Translations under genes and position numbers: made by a program
Notes under the pieces: model-generated
The model's input: only the letters and a program-made list of their open reading frames with translations
Database searches by the model: none
What the model was told of the DNA's origin: nothing
Part shown: one piece after another, positions 43,480 through 50,471 of the stretch
Numbering within the stretch: position 1 is the stretch's first letter
How the letters are laid out: every line of letters starts with the position of its first letter
Origin: Terriglobia bacterium
GTDB taxonomy: Bacteria > Acidobacteriota > Terriglobia > Terriglobales > Acidobacteriaceae
Direction: 5' to 3'
NCBI GenBank assembly: GCA_020073395.1
Contig: JAIQFF010000018.1
Location: 1-50,471, forward strand
DNA length: 50,471 nt

Positions 43480-43509
43480 GAGGGCGGCGCTGCTCCGCCC
43501 TCAATTTTT
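43480..43509 (+). terminator. Intrinsic terminator after the barrel gene
   Basis: GAGGGCGG (43480-43487), seven-base loop, CCGCCCTC (43495-43502), then AATTTTT. The next gene is convergent and ends 30 bases further on. Confidence 0.85.
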
Positions 43510-43538
43510 GCCCGCGTTTGGCGCAAGATATTGAATCT

Positions 43539-43952
43539 CTACTCGCCCATCACCTTCACGATCACGCGTTTGTCCCGCTGTCCGTCAAATTCCGCATAGA
43601 AGATCCGCTGCCAGGTACCCAAGTCAAGCTTGCCCGCGGTGACGGGAACAATTACCTCGTGGTGAATGAGCAGGGCCTTCAGGTGCGAGTCGCCGTTGTC
43701 TTCGCCGGTCTCGTGATGTCTGTAGTTTTTGCGGAAGGGCGCCAGCTTTTCCAGCCATTGATCGATGTCTTCGATGAGTCCGCTCTCGTTGTCATTCACA
43801 TAGACTCCCGCCGTGATATGCATGGCCGAAACCAGCACCATGCCTTCCTGGACACCGCTCTTGCTTACAATCTGCTCCACTTGCGGCGTGATGTGAACGT
43901 AGGCGCGGTGGGATCTGGTGTGAAATTTCAAGTACTCGGTAAGACACTTCAT
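43539..43952 (-). CDS. yjbQ: YjbQ / UPF0047 family protein
   Basis: 137 residues, the normal length. Family features are [60 protein letters not shown] and [26 protein letters not shown]. The conserved His and the W-Q-x-I-x-x-x-E-FDG ending are all present. The E. coli member has weak thiamine-phosphate synthase activity; the physiological role is uncertain. A good ribosome site (AGGGGGA) precedes ATG 43952. Confidence 0.95.
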   Translation of the reverse strand: MKCLTEYLKFHTRSHRAYVHITPQVEQIVSKSGVQEGMVLVSAMHITAGVYVNDNESGLIEDIDQWLEKLAPFRKNYRHHETGEDNGDSHLKALLIHHEVIVPVTAGKLDLGTWQRIFYAEFDGQRDKRVIVKVMGE

Positions 43953-44031
43953 GGTTCGTCCCCCTAATAATTCGTGAAAGCCAGACCAGTTTCGCAGATA
44001 ATGCTCGAGAAATCAGTTTCCCGGAGGTGCG

Positions 44032-45888
44032 GTGGATCCTTCGAGTAGCGAACTGCAGGAGCTGCGGCGGCTGGTGGGCGAACTCACGGCGCGAGTGTTT
44101 CGCATTGAGCGCGCCTTAAACTTGCCGTCGGGAGTTGCGGCCGAAGCACCACGGCCCCAGGTACCCGCGCCGCCACCCCCGCCCGCAGCAGAAGTGAAGC
44201 CGGCGGCGGCGATGCCGGGAATTCCGCCGAGGCCGGCGCCAGCCTCATCAGCGAAAGCGAGCAGCGCGGACCTCGAATCCCGCATTGGTTCGCACTGGCT
44301 GAACCGGATCGGCATTGCCGCAGTGTTAATCGGCGTTTCCTACTTCCTGAAATTCGCCTTCGACAACAACTGGATCGGACCGGCCGGACGCGTAGCCATC
44401 GGGCTGCTGGCCGGGATCGCTATCGTGGTCTGGAGCGAAAAGTTTCGCCACCGCGGATACGTCATCTTTTCCTACTCCTTGAAAGCCGTCGGCATCGGCG
44501 TGCTTTATCTCTCGTTGTACGCGGCCTTCCAGGTGTACGGCCTGGTTCCCGGCGGCGTGGCCTTCACCATGATGTTCGCGGTGACAGCCGCAACGGCGGT
44601 GATGGCCTGGACTCAGGACGCGGAAATTCTGGCGGCATTCGCCCTGATCGGCGGTTTCACGACGCCTCTACTGCTGTCCACGGGCCAGAATCGCGAAGTT
44701 GCGTTGTTCACCTATGTTGTCCTCCTCGACGCAGGCGCGCTGGCCCTGGTGATCCTGAAGCCCTGGCGGCGCCTGCTGGTCCTGAGTTACGCCGGCACGA
44801 TGCTGCTTTACGTCGGCTGGTACTCAAGTTTCTATGACGTGACCCAGGTCCGGATGACAGTCGGCTTCGCCACGCTGTTCTTCGCCATCTTCGCGGTGGC
44901 GCCTTTGTTGGCGCGCCCGGCGCAAAAAGGATGGCTGTCCGACTCGGTTCCGCCCCTGGTCGCAATAGTGAACGCGGCCGGATACTTTCTGCAGATCTAC
45001 GTGATGTTCGAAGAAATCGGTACGAAAGACACGGCGTGGTTTGCCCTGGCCCTTGCCGCCCTGTACATCTTCCTCAGCCGCCAGGCTCGGGGACGAGCGG
45101 GTAGTCCCGAGGCGGCGCGCATCGTGGACCTGCTGCACCTTGCACTGGCCATCGGATTTATCACGGTCGCGATTCCCATACGGCTGGACGCTCACTGGAT
45201 CACCATGGGCTGGTTTGTAGAAGTGGCAGTGTTGTTATGGATCGCCGACCGGATTCACTCCGAGTTGCTCAACGTCTTCGCCATCGGCGCACTGCTACTG
45301 GGAGTGGGCCGGCTTCTTCTGATCGATAACTTTTATGTTGCCCGTCCCATTTTCAATACGCGGATGGCGACGTACGCGGTTGCCATTGCAGTATTGGGGG
45401 CCGTTGCCTGGTACGGCAGCCGGCGGAAAGATGAAGCTGCGCGGACCGTGGCCGCGGTTTCCGTCGTGGCCTTGAATCTGCTGGCGTTGATTGCGTTGAG
45501 CCGCGAAGTGGCGGACTATTACAGCCGGGAGATGACGAGTCTTCGCCCGCAGGGGCAGTGGAATCCTTCGGCCTGGACAGACTGGCATCACGTGAAAATC
45601 GCCCGTGACTTTACTTACTCCGCCCTGTGGATGGCTTACGGCGCCATGCTGATGGTCGTCGGTTTCTGGCGGCGTTCGGCCTTTGTGCGCTGGCAGGCGC
45701 TGGTCCTGATCGCGTTCACCATCGGCAAAGTGTTTCTGTACGATGTGTCGGAGCTTGACCGCGGTTACCGCATCGTGAGTTTCATTGTGCTGGGAGTCTT
45801 GCTGCTGGCCATTTCGTTTATGTACCAGCGCGACTGGCTGAAGCTGTCGAGCCGCAATAATTCCAAAGAAAGCCCCGCTGGCCCATGA
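44032..45888 (+). CDS. DUF2339 multi-span membrane protein
   Basis: 618 residues. A short coiled segment (LQELRRLVGELTARVFRIERAL) and a Pro/Ala-rich linker are followed by LESRIGSHWLNRIGIAAVLIGVSYFLKFAFDNNWIG, the DUF2339 signature, and then about 14 or more hydrophobic helices up to the C-terminus. The family is found widely, with no known function. GTG 44032 has CCGGAGG upstream. Its stop overlaps the ATG of the DUF3999 gene as ATGA; the two families are commonly neighbours and probably form one complex. Confidence 0.9.
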   Translation: MDPSSSELQELRRLVGELTARVFRIERALNLPSGVAAEAPRPQVPAPPPPPAAEVKPAAAMPGIPPRPAPASSAKASSADLESRIGSHWLNRIGIAAVLIGVSYFLKFAFDNNWIGPAGRVAIGLLAGIAIVVWSEKFRHRGYVIFSYSLKAVGIGVLYLSLYAAFQVYGLVPGGVAFTMMFAVTAATAVMAWTQDAEILAAFALIGGFTTPLLLSTGQNREVALFTYVVLLDAGALALVILKPWRRLLVLSYAGTMLLYVGWYSSFYDVTQVRMTVGFATLFFAIFAVAPLLARPAQKGWLSDSVPPLVAIVNAAGYFLQIYVMFEEIGTKDTAWFALALAALYIFLSRQARGRAGSPEAARIVDLLHLALAIGFITVAIPIRLDAHWITMGWFVEVAVLLWIADRIHSELLNVFAIGALLLGVGRLLLIDNFYVARPIFNTRMATYAVAIAVLGAVAWYGSRRKDEAARTVAAVSVVALNLLALIALSREVADYYSREMTSLRPQGQWNPSAWTDWHHVKIARDFTYSALWMAYGAMLMVVGFWRRSAFVRWQALVLIAFTIGKVFLYDVSELDRGYRIVSFIVLGVLLLAISFMYQRDWLKLSSRNNSKESPAGP

Positions 45889-47135
45889 ATTCTCCCGCAT
45901 TCCCCTTCGCCTTGATTGTGGCTCTTGGCGCGGCTTTGACCGTGGGGCCTTCGATCTCCTATTTCACCAACATCCGCGATGTCCGCATCTCTCAGCCTGA
46001 GCAGCAGAATTACTTTGTGGTGGATGAAGAAATATGGGCCCGGGCGCGCCCCGATCTGGCCGACTTGCGAATCTATGACGGCGAATCCCAGGTGCAATAC
46101 GCGTTCAGCGAACAGCGCGGAGGAACGTCCAGCCATGAAGCTGCCGCTAAAATCCTGAACCTGGGCAGCGTTGGCGGGCGTACTGAGTTTGATCTGGACA
46201 TGTCTAATTTGGCGACGGGTGAAATCGGCGAATACGACCGCATCCGGTTGCAGTTGGACGCCAAAGACTTCGTGGTGACAGCGTCGCTCGCGGGCAGCAA
46301 CCAGGTCGATGCGAAGTCCGCGACCCATTTGCCTCCGGCGACGCTCTATGACTTCAGTCGCGAGGATCTGGGCTCCAACACGGTACTGAAGCTGCCCCCT
46401 TTGAGCTTTCGCTATCTGCACGTCAAGCTTTCCGCTGGAGTCACTCCTGCCCAGGTCAAGGGCGCGTCGGTTTACAACCTGCAGGAGACCAAAGCCGTCT
46501 GGACCAGCGTGGGATCGTGTGGCCCGCCATCGCAGGTTGCGCGGACAACAGTGATCATTTGCAATTCACCAGTGCGAGTTCCGGTGGACCGGGTTCGCTT
46601 TCGCGTAGATCCCAGGCAAGTGAATTTCCGGCGAGCAGTGGTTCTCTCAGATTCGAGTGAACGTCAGTACGGAACTGGTGGCGAGATCACGCGGGTGCGG
46701 ATCAATCGTGGCGGGACCACGGTGGTCTCGGAAGAAATGGATGTACCGATCGCGAGACAGAGCTCCGGCCGGATGAAGGTCACAGTGGACAACGGGGACA
46801 ATCCGCCCCTGGCGATATCCGGAGTTGAGTTGCTGTCAGTCGAACGGCGCGTGTACTTTGATCCGCAGGGCAAATCGCTGCTGAGGCTCTACTACGGCGA
46901 CAGCAAACTTGATGCGCCGGTCTACGATTACGCCAGGTTCTTCAAGGCCGATCCGGTCGCGGCCAAGGCGGAGTTATCAGCCGGTTCCCACAACCAGACC
47001 TACACGGGTCGTCCGGATGACCGCCCCTGGTCGGAGCGTCACAAAGGGGTGTTGTGGATGGCGATGCTGCTGGCGGTGGCAGTTCTGGCAGCGTTGGCGA
47101 TTCGTGGATTAAAAGCAAAAGCCGTGTCATCCTGA
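45885..47135 (+). CDS. DUF3999 membrane protein
   Basis: 416 residues. A signal or anchor sequence (FALIVALGAALTVGPSI), a periplasmic beta-rich region with two visible domains (EIWARARPDLADLRIYDG, and later VDRVRFRVDPRQVNFRRAVVL), and a C-terminal membrane helix (VLWMAMLLAVAVLAALAI). Function unknown. It is translationally coupled to DUF2339. The TGA stop (47133-47135) lies inside the first bases of a palindromic repeat (TGTCATCCTGAGC), so the end of this protein was set by the repeat. Confidence 0.88.
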   Translation: MNSPAFPFALIVALGAALTVGPSISYFTNIRDVRISQPEQQNYFVVDEEIWARARPDLADLRIYDGESQVQYAFSEQRGGTSSHEAAAKILNLGSVGGRTEFDLDMSNLATGEIGEYDRIRLQLDAKDFVVTASLAGSNQVDAKSATHLPPATLYDFSREDLGSNTVLKLPPLSFRYLHVKLSAGVTPAQVKGASVYNLQETKAVWTSVGSCGPPSQVARTTVIICNSPVRVPVDRVRFRVDPRQVNFRRAVVLSDSSERQYGTGGEITRVRINRGGTTVVSEEMDVPIARQSSGRMKVTVDNGDNPPLAISGVELLSVERRVYFDPQGKSLLRLYYGDSKLDAPVYDYARFFKADPVAAKAELSAGSHNQTYTGRPDDRPWSERHKGVLWMAMLLAVAVLAALAIRGLKAKAVSS

Positions 47136-47271
47136 GCGAAGCAGGAATTTCGCGAAGCGAAATTCTTGCGTAGTCGAAGGACCCCTATTGTTACGCTGCC
47201 GCGCGGGGTAGGGATCCTTCGACTGCGTCGGCGCTTCGCAATGCAAAGTACCGCCTCCGCTCAGGATGACA
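47125..47271. repeat. Nested palindromic repeat, GTCATCCTGAGC family, intact copy
   Basis: Outer arms TGTCATCCTGAGCG (47125-47138) and CGCTCAGGATGACA (47258-47271) are perfect inverted repeats. Inner arms around GTAGTCGAAGGACCCCTA (47171-47187) and TAGGGATCCTTCGACTGC (47209-47226) are complementary with few mismatches. It lies between the converging DUF3999 and ftsK genes and may also terminate both. Confidence 0.8.
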
Positions 47272-47311
47272 AGGAAATTCCCCTCACGATGACATTAGTA
47301 AGGTTCCCGCT

Positions 47312-49693
47312 TCAGCGCATCGACTCTTCTACTTCGGAAATCCAGGTGGGTCGCTTGAGAACTTCGCGTGGCTTGGGGCCATCCGCTGCGCCCACGATGC
47401 CGTCACGCTCCATCAGATCGATCAGGTGGGCGGCGCGGCCGTAGCCGATTCGCAGGCGGCGTTGCAGCAGGGAAGTGGAAGCTTTGCCGAATTCCACTAC
47501 CAGGCGTACGGCGTCGTTGTAGAGGGGATCGTTTTCTTCATCTCCATCTTCGCCCGCGTCGCCGGCTTCACCCGGCGCGCGTTCGTCTTTCGGAGCTTGC
47601 AGGAATTTTTCTTCGTACTCGGCGGAGCCTTGCGATTTCCAGAACTCGACTACCGCCGCGATTTCTTTCTCGGTAACGAAGGGCGCGTGCAGGCGATGCA
47701 CCCGGGCTGATCCGGAAGGCAGGTAGAGCATATCGCCGCGTCCCAGCAGAGCTTCGGCGCCGTTGGCATCAAGGATGGTGCGCGAGTCCACCTTGGTGGC
47801 CACCCGGAAAGAAATGCGGGCGGGGAAGTTGGCCTTGATCAGTCCGGTAATTACGTCAACCGATGGCCGCTGCGTTGCCAGCACAAGGTGAATTCCAACG
47901 GCCCGCGCCATCTGGGCCAGGCGCGTAACTGACTCTTCCACGTTGCCGGAGTCCAGCATCATCAGGTCAGCCAACTCGTCAATGATAATGACGATGTAAG
48001 GCAATGGCCGGTCTTCGGAATCCTCGCCAAAGAGGCTGCGCGTACCTTCGTCGTCGAACAATTTGTTGTACTGTTCCATGTTGCGCACGCCCTTTTCGGC
48101 CAGAAGTTTCAGGCGGCGTTCCATTTCACGGACAGCATTCCGCAACGCATTGGCGGCGAGCTTGGGCTCGGTGATGATCGGCGTAAAGAGATGCGGTACG
48201 CCCTCGTAGTTGCCCAACTCCAGGCGCTTGGGGTCCACCAGGATCAGCCGAACCTGGTCCGGCGTGGCCTTGTACAAGATGGACATGATCATGGCATTGA
48301 TGGCCACGCTCTTGCCCGCGCCGGTTGAGCCTGCGATCAGCAGGTGCGGCATGCCGGCGAGATCGGCGGTGACGATGCGCCCGTTGATGTCCTTGCCCAG
48401 CGCCAGGGTCAGTTTCGATTTGGTGCCAATGAACTCGGAAGATTCGATGTTCTCACGCAGCCATATAATCTCGCGCTCGCGATTCGGCACCTGAATCCCC
48501 ACCGTGGACTTGCCTGCCATGCGCTCAATGAGAATGCTCTCGGCCTTGAGCGCCAGGCACAGGTCATCGGTGAGATTGGTGATGCGGCTGTATTTGATGC
48601 CAGCCTCGGGCTTGTATTCAAATGTCGTGACCACCGGCCCGGGATTGATCTGAGTCACTTGCCCGTGGACGTCGAACTCTGAATATTTTTCCGTGAGCAC
48701 CTGGGCCAGCAACTTCAACTCGTCGGCATCAATCGCCTGCTGCCCATCGGGACGATGTAGCAGGCTGCTGGGCGGCAACTTGAAGCCACCCGCCGCGATG
48801 CGGGGCATGGTCGTCTTCGGCTTGGCTCCGGTGTCGGCGCGTTCCGTAACTTCGACGTCCGGAATGATGGCTTCCGGGACACGGTGTTGAGCGGGTGGCT
48901 CGAAATCATGTTCTTCCCTGCGGATAGCCGCCGTCATGCGGTCAATGCCAGTGGTTCGCCCGGGCTCAGGCGTGTGAACCGGCGCTTGAGATGGAGCAGA
49001 ACGCGCGGGAACCAGTTGAGCTGTGATCGTCGGCCGGGCAGCACGCCGCTTTTCCAGTTCTTTCTGCATCTTCCTTTTCGCGCGGTCTTCCTGCCAGTCT
49101 TTGTAGCGGTTCCAGAGCGCGACCACAAAGGCGAAGCGGGTCGGCGCCCACACTCGCAGGGAAGCGAACGAGAAGGCAGTCGTGAGATAGAGCGCCACCG
49201 CCAAGATTGTGGCGCACACAATGTAGGCGCCCGCCAGATTCAGGTAGTGGATGAGGACATCACCGACGATGCGTCCGGCGAGCCCTTCCATGGGAATGAC
49301 GCCCATCCAGCGCATGTGCCCAGGCATAAGGCCCAAAAGTGCGGGGACGAAGACCAGCAACCAGATTGCGCCCAGGGATTTTGCAATCGGCGAGGTGACC
49401 TTGCGCGAGCAGAACCAGCGCGAGCCCAGCGCTCCCAGGAACACAGGAACCAGGAATGCCCCGATTCCAAAGCCTTGCAGCATCAGGTCCGAAACAATGG
49501 CGCCCACCAGACCGACCCAGTTGCGCGCGGACTGCGAACCGGTCAGCACGGACGCGCTGTTGAATGAGGGATCAAGCGGAGAATACGAGGCCAGAGCCAG
49601 GAACAAAAGCAGTCCCGAGACGCAAAGCACGAACCCGATCAGCTCATTGAGGCGACGGTTGTTCGTGGGAGCGAAGATATGCGAGAACTTCAT
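47312..49693 (-). CDS. ftsK: DNA translocase FtsK/SpoIIIE
   Basis: About 793 residues. The N-terminus has four to five membrane helices (ELIGFVLCVSGLLLFLALASYSPLDPSFN onward), a basic and Pro-rich linker (about 210-330), then the motor: Walker A AGSTGAGKSVAIN (about 457), Walker B YIVIIIDELADLMM, QMARAVGIHLVLATQRPSVDVITGLIKANFPARISF, and the C-terminal winged-helix gamma domain (AVRLVVEFGKASTSLLQRRLRIGYGRAAHLIDLMERDGIVG) that reads polar motifs and activates XerCD. ATG 49693 is preferred; the frame is open to 49762 but that part has no ribosome site. Tandem xer genes lie 44 kb to the left in this window. Confidence 0.96.
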   Translation of the reverse strand: MKFSHIFAPTNNRRLNELIGFVLCVSGLLLFLALASYSPLDPSFNSASVLTGSQSARNWVGLVGAIVSDLMLQGFGIGAFLVPVFLGALGSRWFCSRKVTSPIAKSLGAIWLLVFVPALLGLMPGHMRWMGVIPMEGLAGRIVGDVLIHYLNLAGAYIVCATILAVALYLTTAFSFASLRVWAPTRFAFVVALWNRYKDWQEDRAKRKMQKELEKRRAARPTITAQLVPARSAPSQAPVHTPEPGRTTGIDRMTAAIRREEHDFEPPAQHRVPEAIIPDVEVTERADTGAKPKTTMPRIAAGGFKLPPSSLLHRPDGQQAIDADELKLLAQVLTEKYSEFDVHGQVTQINPGPVVTTFEYKPEAGIKYSRITNLTDDLCLALKAESILIERMAGKSTVGIQVPNREREIIWLRENIESSEFIGTKSKLTLALGKDINGRIVTADLAGMPHLLIAGSTGAGKSVAINAMIMSILYKATPDQVRLILVDPKRLELGNYEGVPHLFTPIITEPKLAANALRNAVREMERRLKLLAEKGVRNMEQYNKLFDDEGTRSLFGEDSEDRPLPYIVIIIDELADLMMLDSGNVEESVTRLAQMARAVGIHLVLATQRPSVDVITGLIKANFPARISFRVATKVDSRTILDANGAEALLGRGDMLYLPSGSARVHRLHAPFVTEKEIAAVVEFWKSQGSAEYEEKFLQAPKDERAPGEAGDAGEDGDEENDPLYNDAVRLVVEFGKASTSLLQRRLRIGYGRAAHLIDLMERDGIVGAADGPKPREVLKRPTWISEVEESMR

Positions 49694-49875
49694 TGGGTGT
49701 GTTTGGCAGCCTGACGGAAAGCGAGACCCACCTTTCGCAAGCCAGACCAGTCCAGAGCCCATTGATTATGCCAAGAAGCGTGCCACCCGACAACGAGGGA
49801 ATTGAGCAAGAGTATCGAGTTAGTAGCGAACCCAATTCTCTCTGGCTCTGTGGTCGAACGCGCTCTTGCTCTCGG

Positions 49876-49916
49876 GCGGACATTCTGCCCTCCGCTCAGG
49901 CCGGCGGGACGTCCGC
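49876..49916. repeat. Imperfect GC-rich inverted repeat upstream of ftsK
   Basis: GCGGAC (49876-49881) and GTCCGC (49911-49916) flank a 29-base GC-rich loop. It resembles in composition the stems of the TGTGTGG-family copy 3 (GGCGGACA). A partial or decayed copy is possible. Confidence 0.35.
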
Positions 49917-49933
49917 GCTACCCGGAACAGTTT

Positions 49934-50471
49934 TCAACCGGCGAGCCGGGCCGCGAACGCAAGTACAAGAATCCCTACCACGATCCGGTACACCGCGAAC
50001 GGCACAAACCCGTGTTTTCGTACCCAGGCAATGAACCATGCTACCGCGGCATAGGCCACCAGATATGACACCACGAAGCCAATCGCGAGGATGACCCATC
50101 CGTGAGGATCAATCTGCGAGACGCCAATGGGATTCACGCCCTTTCCGCGCAGCGACTTCAGCAGGTCATAGAGAGTGGCGGCTGCCATGGTGGGGATGGA
50201 AAGAAAAAACGAAAACTCGAGCGCCGAAGCCCGCGACATGCCGGCCAGCTGCCCAGCCGCAATGGTTGCCATTGATCGTGACGTGCCCGGAAAAACTGCC
50301 GACAGAATCTGGCAGGCGCCAATCCAGACCGCCTGTCCCACGCTCATGGCTTCCATCTTCCAGGTGTGGATTCGGCTTCCGGGAGCAGGCCCGGCCGCTT
50401 CTGCCGGGGCATTCATGGCATCGACGATCCACATCACCACTCCGCCGATCAACAAAGAACTGCCGATGATG
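49934..50471 (-). CDS. uppP: Undecaprenyl-diphosphate phosphatase (C-terminal part, runs off the window)
   Basis: It recycles the lipid carrier of cell-wall synthesis by removing a phosphate from undecaprenyl diphosphate, and is known for bacitracin resistance. About 179 residues are inside the window; the family has about 270, so the N-terminal third is missing because the window ends. PGTSRSMATIAAGQLAGMSRASALEFSFFLSIP contains the conserved P-G-x-SRS phosphatase motif. Hydrophobic helices follow up to the end, AVYRIVVGILVLAFAARL. Confidence 0.92.
   Translation of the reverse strand, partial: IIGSSLLIGGVVMWIVDAMNAPAEAAGPAPGSRIHTWKMEAMSVGQAVWIGACQILSAVFPGTSRSMATIAAGQLAGMSRASALEFSFFLSIPTMAAATLYDLLKSLRGKGVNPIGVSQIDPHGWVILAIGFVVSYLVAYAAVAWFIAWVRKHGFVPFAVYRIVVGILVLAFAARLAG

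Overview
The window looks like chromosomal DNA of a GC-rich, Gram-negative soil bacterium of the phylum Acidobacteriota (Terriglobia / Koribacter-like). This is inferred from the mix of genes and from the style of the intergenic repeats, not from a marker gene. There is no rRNA, tRNA, CRISPR array, phage or complete insertion sequence. Almost everything is vertically inherited housekeeping or regulatory genes, with many intergenic palindromic repeats between them.

Layout. 0.2-4 kb: stand-alone LigD-type polymerase, a DUF72 protein, and tandem XerD/XerC recombinases. 4-10 kb: divergent acyl-CoA synthetase-ACP-acyltransferase fusion (-) and secA (+). 10-11 kb: a higB-higA toxin-antitoxin operon sitting between two halves of a palindromic repeat. 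11-14.3 kb: YncE-like beta-propeller coupled to DAHP synthase (-), divergent from endonuclease IV (+). 14.3-19.4 kb: PPK2, then a probable zinc-uptake cluster (small Cys protein, outer-membrane porin, ZnuA-like binding protein, ABC-3 permease) that lacks its ATPase. 19.6-24.6 kb: a tiny peptide, a secreted unknown, an oxidoreductase, a lipoprotein beta-propeller, an outer-membrane barrel and purQ. 24.6-26.3 kb: an ECF sigma / membrane anti-sigma / Spy-like periplasmic sensor operon closed by a terminator. 26.5-29.9 kb: truncated AI-2E transporter, YebC, TlyA, NAD kinase. 29.9-31.7 kb: a second ECF sigma and an orphan NarL-type regulator with a sigma54-like promoter. 31.9-37.7 kb: one operon of a secreted unknown, a family-5 solute-binding protein, an NtrY-like kinase and an NtrC-like sigma54 activator. 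37.9-39.2 kb: a 50-residue membrane peptide and a pair of Cys-rich proteins. 39.6-43.5 kb: Ser/Thr kinase with TolB-like and TPR domains, a small cupredoxin-like protein, a second outer-membrane barrel. 43.5-50.5 kb: YjbQ, the DUF2339/DUF3999 pair, ftsK and the end of uppP.

Main themes. (1) At least seven families of intergenic repeats are visible, most of them palindromic, and many start within a few bases of a stop codon, or supply the stop codon itself. (2) Several genes are joined by 4-base overlaps, two of them TTGA with a TTG start: aroF to the YncE-like gene, and the solute-binding protein to the kinase. (3) Envelope sensing is prominent: two ECF sigma factors, an NtrY/NtrC pair with a dedicated binding protein, and a receptor-like Ser/Thr kinase. 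The best candidates for something new are the higBA locus inside a split repeat, the binding protein-kinase-sigma54 activator operon, and the CnrYXH-like sigma module.
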